From contig KL197719.1 of NCBI GenBank assembly GCA_000697665.1, forward strand, positions 306,682 through 370,681: 64,000 nucleotides of DNA, in the 5' to 3' direction. The notes under the pieces were generated by a model. The model was not told the origin of the DNA, did no database searches, and saw only the letters and a program-made list of their open reading frames with translations. The translations under genes were made by a program, and so were the position numbers. Shown here piece after piece: positions 35,294-46,312 of this stretch (positions are counted from its first letter, which is position 1; each line of letters starts with the position of its first letter). This DNA is from Jaapia argillacea MUCL 33604 (lineage: Eukaryota > Basidiomycota > Agaricomycetes > Jaapiales > Jaapiaceae).

Positions 35294-36265
35294 TTACTTC
35301 CTAGTCCACCTGTCCTCTCCATCTCCCTTCCTGGACCATCGGTCCTCTCCGTCCCCTTTCCTCGTCCATCGGTCCTCCCCGTCCTTTGCCATCCCCCGTC
35401 CTGGGCTGGCGCTGCGATCCCGCTTACGAGGTTCCCACCCACCTCCACCGCCCGTGGTTTTCTGGGGGTTCAGCCTTCGCTCCAGACGCTGTCCGTGCCG
35501 CAATTGCCGAGCCAATTCCTTGGACGGCAGTCGCAAGTGCATGAAGTTACAAAAACCTCCTCTGTTACACTCGCCATTTTCATTCTGGCGACAACAAGCT
35601 TCACGGAAGTCTGTGACAGGGGATAGTTCAGCATAAAGAGGGCGACCTGAGTGTTCTTTGGTTAGTAACTCAGCGCGTCGGAAAATTGATGGATACACAC
35701 CGGCATACCAACGGTCATTTAAGTTGTCGACTGCGGCTTGCGCTTCCGTCTCCCACTCATATCTAGCATACACATTCCCAATTAGATGGTCACCTACGTT
35801 GTCGCATACCTAGTTTTCAGACAGTTAGCGCTGGCCAAGGAGCACAGGAGATAAAGCCTCAAAAAAAACTCACGTGCAACTCCAACAAGTGTCCAAACTT
35901 TGAGAGCTCGCAGTAAAGGTCTTCGTACACTGCATCAAACCCATCTTGTAACTCTTGTTCGGTCAACTTGCACACGGGATCGTGCGCGGGGTTATGGTAA
36001 ACGTTCGGAAGTAAAATCGTTTGCGAAAACGAGGGTTTGATATGCTTTCGAGAGCAACGGTCGCCGTGGCGGCATGCACCAATCTATGAACGTGTGTTAG
36101 TAGCCAGCTTCGGCATATGGAAGATTGAGAAAAGGCATACTTTGTAATAGAAGGAACAGTTAACGCGATCCTGTTCAGTTCCGAAGATGTTTGCCTGTCA
36201 TAGCCAGAGTAAGCCTTCGCATCCCGCGTGTCTAAAAGGTGTGCACTCACCAAGTGCGAAGCCAT
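35294..36265 (-). CDS. U2AF small subunit (U2AF35), 3' splice-site recognition
   Basis: Five exons (36265-36251, 36194-36141, 36083-35874, 35809-35701, 35646-35294) give 246 residues. Order of parts: N-terminus LANIFGTEQDRVNCSFYYKI, first CCCH zinc finger CRHGDRCSRKH, the UHM (RRM-like) domain with YEDLYCELSKFGHLLELHV, GNVYARYEWETEAQAAVDNL and RWYAGRPLYAELSPV, second zinc finger CRQNENGECNRGGFCNFMH, then a short basic tail. The protein contacts the 3' splice-site AG and pairs with the U2AF large subunit. The first exon codes only five residues. The usual Arg/Ser tail is replaced by a repeat of about ten residues (DGEDRWTRKG), see the minisatellite entry. Confidence 0.93.
35304..35393 (-). repeat. 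30-bp coding minisatellite in U2AF35
   Basis: Three units of 30 bp encode DGEDRWTRKG, DGEDRWSRKG and DGEDRWTRK at the extreme C-terminus. The units differ at a few bases (for example CTCTCC against CTCCCC), so they are not brand new. The unit length is a multiple of three, so copy-number change keeps the frame. Confidence 0.85.
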
Positions 36266-38375
36266 GTTGCGGTCGTCAATGTAGTTGCAGAGCAAAAGCT
36301 GGATGTCGTTGGCGTCGTGTTGGTGGTCGGTTCAAGCTGTGCTGAGTCAGCAGCTGTGACTGTGCATAGTCACGCGTCACTATCGCAGCTGCTCCTCGAC
36401 TTCGAGGACAGCTGGCTTCACGCCTGACGATCTTCCTGAAGCTGAATTTCCTCTGTTTTCCTCATACTCCCAAAATATTGATTCATCAGACCTTCATCAG
36501 CTCGTTGAATCTCCCATGAACATCACACAGCAGATTTGAAACAGGCGTTCATCTCCACTATCACTGCCACCAGTATGTGGAAGCGATGTCAAAGTCTACC
36601 GTGGACAATGACATTGGTTTCATATGTTTTAAGACCGTCTGATATCATCTCGACAGGATTCATCTCACCTATTCGGTTCTGCTCCACATCGCACTCCGCT
36701 TGTCTGATACGGCGCTACTTGTCTGATAACTACCTCATCTGTTCCTCAATCTCTTGCCTTCGCTTGCTATCAAGCATTTTTACCTTGTCTCTCAGGTATG
36801 TATCCTGGCTTGTCTGATACCACCTTGTTTGACGGCTTCCGACCGATAACGATCGATTCCTTCTCAAGAGCACCACACCGCTTGTATTTTCCTCCATTAC
36901 CTCAGTCCAGAAGGCTTTTAATATCATATGCTCTCTTTTCCTACCAACACGTTCCCTGTTGCTTCAATCCTTCAGATGACTTCATGTACGTTCGACTTCT
37001 CTTTGGGGATCGAGGGAGCAGTATTGCCAGCCCTCCAGGGAATTATCTGCCCTCAAGGGCTCAATATCAATTCTAGGTCGTATCCTGGTCCTAATTTTGT
37101 CCCTGCATCCTCCCCTCGGTATCTGTCTAGGTCGCCGGGATGGTGGGAGCGTCGACCTGCGTCCCTCAAGATCGTCCGTTTAGATAATATCTCCGGGGTG
37201 CGTCCCATTCGAAACCCAAATTATCTGATAGAAAAGGAAGAGCATCCTCCAGTTCTTGATCCTTCGGCGAAATCTAACTGGGCTCGCCCAATCCTCGGCG
37301 TAGTGAATCGCAATGTTGCTGCTCTTTCCCCTGATGCCTGGTTTCGACACGAAAGGCTCTGGACCGGTCAGAAAAAATGACGGATGCACTCGTCGACCGG
37401 GTATTGACTTTCTCTTGGCCTTGCTCCGCGACTATGCACGACGAAGCCATGTGGTCAAGATCGGGCACCTCTGGTGAGAATCGATTCTTGCTGCGCTCCC
37501 GGTGGCACCCGAATCCACAGTTTCTTCCCTGCCTTCCTGTTCTGGGAGATGGTCTTTGACTTTGGTTGATTTGCCGGATAAGAGCCTTCTGCCACTGCTC
37601 CATATGCCCCTTACAAGCCAATCTTCTCATACCTTGTCAAACATCTCTCGCTTGGCTGCCTTCTCGAGGGAGCACCATCACTTTAGAGCTTCTTGACCAT
37701 GGTTCTCCCTGGAACTCGCACACCTTTACGTCACCGGCAGGCAGGGCGAGGAAGTGAGAATGGCCGTGCACACCCCAAGTTTTATCACGCAACACTGGAA
37801 CAAGCATGCGTGGAGGGAAACACGCGTAGCACCACTTGGTTCGCCAATACGGAGACATCGGACTTGGTAAACCATAATTAAATCTACAGCATCCGCTATT
37901 CCACCCATCTCCGAAGCGAACGCCACAAAGCTGTTGGGCCAAATTGGGTATAGTACATTTTCCTCTTATGTTACGGGCCCCTTCCTCACCATTTCACTAT
38001 GGTCAACATCGAGAATGGGATTGGGCAATTTGCGCGGCCCCCATTATTTGACCTCTACGGTTGGGCAATTGCGTGTGCTGTGACGTATGAGGAGGGCTCT
38101 CCTCTCAACTTCCCCTGGTTACTAGTGGGTTGAAGAGTTCGGGAAAATTCTAAGCCAAGTGGTATTTTTTGCGTGAGGGGCCTTCAGAGTGGAATGATTC
38201 AGGCAAACGAACGCTGAAATGCCATAAAATCTACCTATCAACGTTATGCTTTGTACTAATACAATGTGTGCGTCTCAGCAGCAAATAGATATTCTATCAA
38301 TACAAGTGCAGAATAACCAGAATACATGCGATATTTTCTGAATCGTGGAACCATCTACAACACCTACTGGGGTTG
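36266..38375. other. Gene-poor stretch of about 2.1 kb
   Basis: No family is recognised on either strand. A plus-strand frame at 36928-37380 is open for 150 codons with no signature. The segment 36630-36830 repeats TGTCTGATA three times (near 36700, 36719, 36812) plus a CGTCTGATA variant, spaced irregularly; this could be chance or a small binding-site cluster. The region lies upstream of U2AF35 and downstream of the second zinc-cluster gene. Confidence 0.45.
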
Positions 38376-39916
38376 TCACCGCTGCGCCTCCCAAGGCATG
38401 AAGGAGGAGGAGTCATGCCAAACAGGAACAGTTTGAGAAGGGGAAGGCCAAGGACCATAAGGTTGAAGGGACTGGGGTGAGATCGTGGATGCGGGTGCAG
38501 AAGGTGTTGGTCGGCATGCAAGTACATTTGCCAATGTATGTGATAGAGCCTGCTGGCCTTGGGGCGAGGAGGCTGAGCGATATGCGTCTTCTTGTGGTGA
38601 GGGAGTACTTCCCAGTGTGGTCCTGGAGTGGGCGAGGCGATGTTAGAGAAAGTAGGGAACAAGAAGATGTTGAAATGCTCACGCAATGTAGCTGTCCAGT
38701 TCAGTAATTAATTGGCGAAGGAGGCATGCAGAGCCGCTGCGATGCTTGGCTGAACGGGCGAGAACGTCGGCGGCTTTACGCAGTCGGAAGGTGAGTTCAA
38801 GAACGGCGTTATATGTGGTAGGTTCGCTCAAACATCCGCAGTGACCGTCACAATGGTCGAAGGGTTGGTTATTGGCGGTGCACAGCTCAAACGGTTGGCT
38901 GCTCTTCGCAACCTCCTCCCGGAGCATGCGATCGAGTAGGTCTCCGAAAGCACCGTCATCAACCGTGCCTAACTGGTGATATGACTGAGAGAACATGGAG
39001 GAGAGGTTGACGTCGTTCGAATCATCGCTCAGACCGGGCAGAGCCGCTGTATGAACGTCATCTCTGGGGGTTGATACCATGGGAGATGGAGTGTCGAGAG
39101 GGGAGCTGAGGGACGATATGTAGGATGACGAAGCTGACGTAGTGTCGAGGTGTTCCGAGGGCCGGAAGGAGTTGTGATTGGTCATTGACGGTGGATGTGC
39201 GAGAGTGATGCTATCGCCAAATGACCCCGAGTCCCCGCCCTCGGACCAGGTTTCCGACGACGGCGATGGTGAAGTGCTTTCTTCAACAGATGAGCCTTTG
39301 TCGCTGACTTCGGCTGAACGAGATCGGAAGCGCCACCGCTCCGACCCTTCAGTAGGGTTACTGCCAGATTGAACCCATCTGGGATGGGGTTTGTTTTTCA
39401 TCTGGTGGGGAAGGCTTAGAAAGATATGCAAAGGTGGACCCGCATGACAACCAACCTCTCGAATCACGCCTTCTAATTCTGCGACACGCTTTTGAAGCCT
39501 GGATTTTTCGTCCTGATCCTCACTCCTGTGAAGTTGTCAAGTCAGCTCCTTCCAAGTCAATAGGCCAAGAAGTGACGACGCTTACCTCTGACTGGGATCG
39601 TCAACTTCATATACACACAGCCCCGTCTTTTAAAGTGTAAGTAAAGGGCGGTACGATGGACTAATAGGCCAACTTACGAGACCGAGTTGCGTGCAACGAC
39701 CGCAAGGACGCTTTCGGTCACACTAGAGGATATATTAATTAATGTCAGGGGTCAAAAGAGGATGAGGAAAGGTCTAACCATCCTCTTGGAAGTATGACAG
39801 TTGAGGCAGGATTGAGTTGTCCGGTTACGCCTGCGTTTACGGTGATCATCGTCAGGTGTGCGGCTGGAGGTCTCAGCGGCATTGCGCTTCTTGCGAGAGG
39901 TGATTTCGGCTGCCAT
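38376..39916 (-). CDS. Small Zn2Cys6 transcription factor with coiled-coil
   Basis: Six exons (39916-39779, 39722-39678, 39626-39586, 39525-39456, 39401-38683, 38622-38376) give 419 residues. The start sits in ACCATGG. The zinc cluster is split over three exons: CLNCHTSKRM, CDRKRPCGRCTQLGL, TGLCVYE, preceded by a basic stretch RKRRRNRTTQ. A heptad-like segment DEKSRLQKRVAELEGVIREM follows, as in dimeric zinc-cluster factors. The rest is Ser/Pro rich, with a Cys/His-containing segment CTANNQPFDHCDGHCGC and helices ELTFRLRKAADVLARSAKHR, ending SFMPWEAQR. It lacks the large fungal transcription-factor domain of the other zinc-cluster gene. Targets are unknown. Confidence 0.87.
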
Positions 39917-42900
39917 GGTACAATAGTCGGAGGAAACAAGATCAGTGTCCTTCACCTATTTGTAGGGTCATTGTCTGGTTCCCAGAGATCGGTACCACAA
40001 AGAAGCGAGAGGTAGAAGTCACGATGAGAGGCCGGCGAGTGCAACTCAACATCAGCCCGATGAGGAAGTCCGACGTCCATCGAACGTTTATACGATAATA
40101 GGCATATCTGGGAAGCGATAGCAGAAACAGTCACCCGAGGCAGCGTTTCATCACGTTGGAGGTGTTGCAAACCCATGAGAATAAGTCGACAAAGGGGAAG
40201 TCCTTACGGCTCGTCGAACCTACAAACCGTGTGAATTCCAACATCATCCACAACCGCGGACACCCAATTGTTTCCTCCCATCCGGTACCTTCCTGTCAAC
40301 TCTGAGTCGACGCTTTGCATATACTCCACGAACCTTTGGGGAACCCGGAAACTTGCATATCTGATATCGTAAATAAAACGATACGGCATCGAGATCACTC
40401 CATGGGAACAAAGTGCTCCCTCAGTCTTTTGGCACGCGCGAGAACATTTCCCTGAACCCCACAAAGTCCCCGCGATCCATCAAATGTGGCTGCGTGGCAG
40501 GCAAGGGGCTCGAGGTGATCAACGATTAGTACATTTCCAGTCCTTTGCCTACCACACTCATTCAAAACCTCTGATCGACTCGACCGACAATGCTGGGAGC
40601 TTCGGAGGGATACTGTTGGGCGTATTAATATCAAGGCACGTAGCTTCACATCGCTACTTCAGCGAGCAATTTTTGTCACATGTACCAATCTTGAATCACG
40701 CCATCTGATTAGATGAAATATTCGGAGAATTTATCTCAAGTAGCAGATCGCTCTCCCTCGCCAAGCGTTTACTCTGGACTGGAGTGAATGACATCCACGA
40801 AAATGGTATGCGAAGTTTTGCGAGCTCGTGTACTCCAAAAACCCGAGGTCACGACTCAACGGGAATTTTCAGCCGTGCAATGCACATCTGACGTTCCTTT
40901 GGGTACACCAACAACCCCGCAATACTGATTTCTTTCTCTGACCGTTTCCCCCATTTTCCCTCGGGCTAGATAACTTTGCTTGAGGCTTGGTGTCTTTACT
41001 ATCAAATATTCCTTTAAGGGGAGATCGGACCGCTTCGAAGGTACACCCGGTGTTTAACTTTGTATGCCGATATCGACCAAGGATGCCTTTGGTCATCAAA
41101 GTTAAATGCAGTACGTACCCTTTCGCTCATTTATATAAATATGCACCCAGGCGGCACCCTGTCCCTCACTGTCAAGGAATGTAGTTGAAGTGCCGGTGGC
41201 CATCACACAATTCATTCGCAAGACTCGCAGATCAATATTCGGTTGACAATTGCCTCCTCCCCCCAGGACATTCAACTGCCTCGTCACGTAGAGGACCTGC
41301 GTTGCCCGAGAATTGACCGCACACCCGCCCGTTTGTTCTGCTCCACCTGGAGAGGGGAGCCAAAATCTAAAGTTGTGTCGAGCCTGTGAATTACCCTTCG
41401 CACCGACAGCGCACAACGCCCGCTCTCAATTTCATTATCCATCGCGGTAGATCAACGACGCCCTTCTAGTCCATGTATGCACAGCTTATTCCACGCTTGG
41501 CTCCGGTAGTCAATCATGTTTCCGATGCATCCATCTGCGAATCTGCGAGCATGGTGCCAAAAGCAATACTTAAACTCCCAAGGCGTGTGCTAGCGAAGAA
41601 TTGGATTCGGCATCAATCCTCCATACATATCACCCTTCAGGGGATAAAGCCACAGCCATCGGTGCACAGAACTGTCAATATGGAGTTTGGGTGACCACGA
41701 AGGAGGTTACGGATACTAATAGGACGATCGACACGATATCTGAAGTCCAGATGTCCGGTGCTGTTCTCGCCTGACCATCCCTGGTCAGGTTGTTATGCGG
41801 CAACAAGGGAGGCAACATCCGATTTTTGGAATTTAGTAGTGATCATGGGATCACGGGGAAAGATTTAACATACCACTGTCGAAGAAACCGGTCGATGGTA
41901 ATCTTCTGACAATCCGAACGTTTGGAGTTGTTTGAGCTGTCGGAGTTGTGGAGGAGATTTTGATTCAATGCAACACCAAAGGGAGTATATTCGTGCCTGC
42001 GTCCTGCGAATGAGAGGTTCAACCTAGGCAAACCTAGGAACATATTGGTTCGGTTTTGGATGGCTAATCCTGTCTGCGAACCGCGTCCCATTGGCGGGTG
42101 AGGGGGAGATGCAGATGCTTATTTGGACCACCTTCATGGCAACCTTCGTGGGTGCGAAAACCTTTGATGCTCTGGCAGCACGCAATATCTTGTTAATCGA
42201 AGTGTGATACACGTACATCGGCGTAGTATAACCCGACGACCACAATGACCATCAATCCTGTCAATTCCCGCCTGAACGTTCAGTGGAATTGGGGTTACCG
42301 CTGGTTCTCCATCCTAGTGCCACAGACCCCGCTGATGGCCTGGAACGCTTGCTTAACAGATCATAGACATATACACGCCCAAGATCTGTTCATCTTGTCC
42401 ATCACGGTGTCCTGCGTCTCCAATCGGAAACACTCGGTCCTGAGAGTCTGAACGAGATAATACACGGATGATAGGCTCCACAAAATGGCAACTGTTGAAA
42501 GACTCCCACAAGAAGGTCAGCAAGGCAAGTGTGTAGAACCAGGACGACCCTCAAACCGCCGAGACCGAATTTCCATACATGGCAAGTGAGTAGGAATAGA
42601 GGAGGGAAGGGGAACCCTACTGGTACTACGACTCAGATGCCCTCTGCGATATGAACGCAACAGAGGGCCCACCTTTGAAGCTAGCTGTTCCCCAGCTCTC
42701 ATAGTATACAGATCATACGTGCAGGGCAGCCAGCCAGTTGCATGTGCATGTATCCCGAAGAACTACCACCGCTTTCGAATTTCCGGGAGTTATTGATGAT
42801 TGACCACGATAGACATCGATTTCGCATCGATAGCATTGAGCGGCAATGAGCCTTCGAAGCTCGTCGAAACTTCGGCTGTGGAGCAGAGACCTGAAGGAAG

Positions 42901-43062
42901 ACAGTGTACAACTGCTGCACGTGAACATATTTCCACAACGACACCTTAGATCACATTTAGGTCCGTAACTAGCCAGCGCAGATCGGGAGATTGTACGACG
43001 GCTCAATTATACAACACTTCCTCTCCTTCGTAAACAGCCCACACCCTACACAAGGACAAAAG
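39917..43062. other. Gene-poor stretch of about 3.1 kb
   Basis: I find no gene I can support. Minus-strand frames at 40649-40395, 41416-41102, 42091-41843 and 43006-42713 are open but lack signatures, starts or partners. No repeat ends, target-site duplications or transposase motifs were recognised, so a mobile-element origin is not supported from what I can see. Confidence 0.45.
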
Positions 43063-44264
43063 TTACGACGAAGCAGCGCCACCGAGGCCCGCCAACATCG
43101 TTAACCACCAAGCTCGGTACAATGCTCTCCACCCCTCTTCATTCAGAATCTGTTTGGCACAGTCGACCATGCCTAGGTATGGATCTTCCTCGCTTCGCAG
43201 ACTTTGGCAGGCATAGTAACCATGTGAACTCCACCAGAACATGAGGATAGACTCACCCGATAACATCCTCTTCGGCACCAGAAAACTCTGCAGTTTCTTC
43301 GCTATCCCCCTCTTCCTCTTGGGAGACTGAGTTGAATTCGGGAGAAGCGTGATTGCGTTGTATCGCGAGTCTTGTGGCGATCACTTGCAGGGGAGTGAGA
43401 ACTGCGGTGGACACAAGTACTAGGACGAAGTACAGGCCCCACCGCAGGGGAGAGAATTCAGGGAAGGGGCTGTCCGGTTGTCGTGGGAGTATCAACTTGG
43501 TTAATGGGCGCAGACAAAGAACCACAAAAGCAATCTCGGTAACCTGAGTGGCCAATAGGCCAGGAGTGAGATATAACATCCATGGGCGACGTCGCTCCGT
43601 TGGGGTAAGGAGGATGCGAAGAGAGGATAAAGCATTGAAATAGGGCAGCTTGTGGGGGGTTGTAATCGAGCTGTCGGTAATTCAGAGACAGAGCCACGAT
43701 CGGCTGAGCGAAATGACGCACCGGCAAGTGATGATGACAGCTGGAAGCGACACCAGCATGTCAACACTGCTGTATAGCAACGTTTTCAAAGGGCCCACTG
43801 AAGGCCCATGATAGAAGCCAGCACGGCGTGGGTTTGCAGCCGACTGATCAAGGAAGGCAACGGAGAATATTGTCAAGACAAGCGCCGATAATAGGGTGGG
43901 CACTGAACGGATGAATTAGCCCTTCATTTCAACATTATTGGAGGTGAGATGTGTTTCCTCACTCAACCCCTTGTACAAGCCCGGCCATCCCTAAGGCAAG
44001 AATCCCTCTCAATTAACCAGTTAAGATAGAATTCAATCTACCACTCACCTCGATTTTCCACACTCGTTTCATCATTCCAAAGTAGGTCGAGACGACAGGA
44101 CCAGTGTGTGGTTGAACCCCTCCTTCCCCATCCAAGCGCAGACCCTTGGGGTTGTAATTCGCTCGAAATCTCACGAGCGTCCCGCTCAAGGGAACCGTAA
44201 ACAAGAGCAAGATGCCCAAAGATGCGAGCAAGATGAGAATATCGTATATCCCCAACAGAAACAT
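43063..44264 (-). CDS. Mitochondrial-carrier-like membrane protein
   Basis: Five exons (44264-44049, 43990-43963, 43902-43722, 43670-43257, 43201-43063) give 325 residues. Several hydrophobic helices are visible (YDILILLASLGILLLFTVPL, LLSALVLTIFSVAFLD, GLYFVLVLVSTAVLTPLQVI). Half-repeats carry degenerate carrier signatures: VRFRANYNPKG...GMMKRVWKIEGWPGLYKGLM near the start, split here at the intron, and CAKQILNEEGWRALYRAWW at the end; LTPLQVIATRLAIQR resembles the P-x-[D/E]-x-[I/L/V]-x-T-R motif with the acid residue replaced. This looks like one of the diverged fungal carrier-family proteins. Transported substrate is unknown. The true start may be upstream: the segment before 44264 encodes PPLKYLFKLYT in another register. 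Confidence 0.75.
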
Positions 44265-44513
44265 GATAGCGGTTCAGAGATATTTGTGAGGCGTTAGGAG
44301 GTATACAACTTGAAGAGGTACTTGAGCGGCGGCGCCTTGCTACGGCACAGCAGTGGCGGCGCAGCACTCGGCTGAAGGCTGCGCAATCAAGCTCCAACAC
44401 ATGCCACAACAAAACCATTCTTGAACTCCAACCACCACTTTCCCTTACCCTCTGTTGTCGTTCATCTTCTTGGACATCAGAAGCCATAACATGGCAGCTC
44501 CCTGGACATGGTG

Positions 44514-45023
44514 CTACATACTAAGCAGACGGATTGTACGTGTGCTGGGTTGATACACTGATTTCTGCACGATTGAAACAAAGCCTAAAGGGACTCCGAA
44601 ATGGTTTGTTGATGACACATCAGCTGAAGTTGAATCTGAGTCCAACGAAATTTGCTGGCAGTTCTGGGCCGTAATGTCTTTCTCTTCTGCTCTGCCACCT
44701 TCAAGCTTATACCTCCCCTGGGCGATTTTCCATCGCTCCAGTGAGTGAAGGTCTTGGAGAACTTTGCTCTCGAACTCATATTGAGCGAGTATGTTTGGGT
44801 TGTCATCTTCTCTTTGATGATGGGGAGTCAGCTCTAGATGTTCGCATAAACACTCCAGGTATTCGCGGGAGCGACTGCTGTACCAGATGTGTGGAGAGAA
44901 TTTCTCAGGTGCGGATTTCATGCTGAGTTGTCTTATTGATTCTGCACCGATTCTACGACTCTTCTCATTGGGAATCTGCTTTTTTAATGTCGCTGCTCGT
45001 TTCCAGCAGCAGCACTGCATCAT
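44514..45023 (-). CDS. Hypothetical protein, 169 residues (weak)
   Basis: A single open frame starts with ATG ATG at 45023. It contains a moderately polar sequence with KFSPHIWYSSRSREYLECLC and YEFESKVLQDLHSLERWKIA, and has no recognised domain. It lies between the carrier-like gene and Fun30. Support is only the open length and a plausible start; it could be a spliced gene cut by introns or not a gene at all. Confidence 0.35.
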   Translation of the reverse strand: MMQCCCWKRAATLKKQIPNEKSRRIGAESIRQLSMKSAPEKFSPHIWYSSRSREYLECLCEHLELTPHHQREDDNPNILAQYEFESKVLQDLHSLERWKIAQGRYKLEGGRAEEKDITAQNCQQISLDSDSTSADVSSTNHFGVPLGFVSIVQKSVYQPSTRTIRLLSM

Positions 45024-46312
45024 TGCTTGTTGTCCCCCTCATCTCGCTTGCCCTTGCCTTCAATTACTGCGTCTTGTTGTCCTCGATGTTCCTTTTCCTT
45101 CGCACCTCGATGATTCTTCTATCGAGTGTTGCAGAGCCATAGTTGGGGATCTCAGCATTGTTTAAAATTTCACCCCGGTATGATGCCACACACGACTGGT
45201 TATCCCCGGAGCGAATTCCGATGTGCTGACGCTGTTGAGATACTTCTTTTCACGTTTTGTTACTCCTTTCCTACGCCCATATGTCGCCCTGATATGGCGT
45301 TGGGTCCAAGTTACCAAAGGAAACCTCGCAATGTCACGTCCTTGTTGTTGGGTGATTCTATCTACATGGTTTCCATTTCGGCTTCCATACCTCTCCATTC
45401 ATCTGCCCACTCCTGCTGCCACCTTTCGGGCTACGATACTTATATCGGTGTATCGCGTCGCTCATTCACCTGCCTATCGGGTTGATCAGCTCTGTTCACA
45501 TCTGTCGTTGCTGTTGATCAAGTCCCTCCCCCATCACCTAGTGTCTATCCTATTATATTTCTCACATTGATCATGATCATTCCTCAGCATTGTAATTGTG
45601 GCAGGAACGTTTGTCGCGATTCACATGTCAGAAAGATTGTACGCTTGCAAAGGTTGCGACTCTTTCCATTGGACCAATACCAGCGCGGTTTTTGTTTCCT
45701 CCTCTGCCAGTCCTTTTCCCTCGTATTGACTAGAAACCCCCAACCCATCACGTTCGGTCTGTCCACCCTTGGTGCAGTTGTCTGGTTTCTGGGTTCTGAC
45801 CACACGCACTCCACCCTCCCGCTCACTATCGTTAACATCCATTCCAACTCTACCGCAAGCATGCACTATGCAACTTCGTCACTTTCCCCAGATCCCCCTC
45901 TCCAAATGTCGGCTACACCCCCATAGTCTTCCAGTCAACCCTGCCTTGACCCATTTCTTTCCCTTTGTAAATTTGTGGGCCTTTCCATGTACTCCTTACA
46001 CAATAGATGGTTTTTCAGCCACACAGTTTGACTCTCCGACGACGGCATCACTACGACAGTTTTCTCCCTTGTTTTACTTACTTGCTTATCATTGCCCGCC
46101 GCCGCAAACCCGACGTAGACTTCGATCGTTACTTGATATAATCCTACTAGCAATGTCCTCAACATCTCTTGCACGAGATGCTGAGGCAAACCGGGTTAGT
46201 TGCACAGAATGTTTAGTTTGTCGTCGCCGTTCTCACAGGCGCCTTTCCCGCATGTCAGAAGGCTGCTCTTAACCAACTGAAGTTTCAGAAAACTTTAAAA
46301 CCACAGACACCA
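45024..46312. other. Intergenic, long upstream region of the Fun30 gene
   Basis: About 1.3 kb, pyrimidine-rich on the plus strand. Frames are open on both strands but none has a signature. It may contain untranslated exons or the promoter of the Fun30 gene. Confidence 0.5.

Noticed and set aside
34878-35636. Plus-strand open frame of 252 codons with Ser/Pro repeats
   Set aside because: The repeats are the antisense reading of the U2AF35 minisatellite; U2AF35 is certain on the other strand.
39917-43062. Considered as a mobile-element insertion because of its length without genes
   Set aside because: No terminal repeats, target-site duplication, reverse transcriptase or transposase motif could be seen.
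44265-44487. N-terminal extension of the carrier-like gene starting MASDVQEDERQQR
   Set aside because: It is in a different frame from the carrier body and no splice pair joins them; kept only as a note on start uncertainty.
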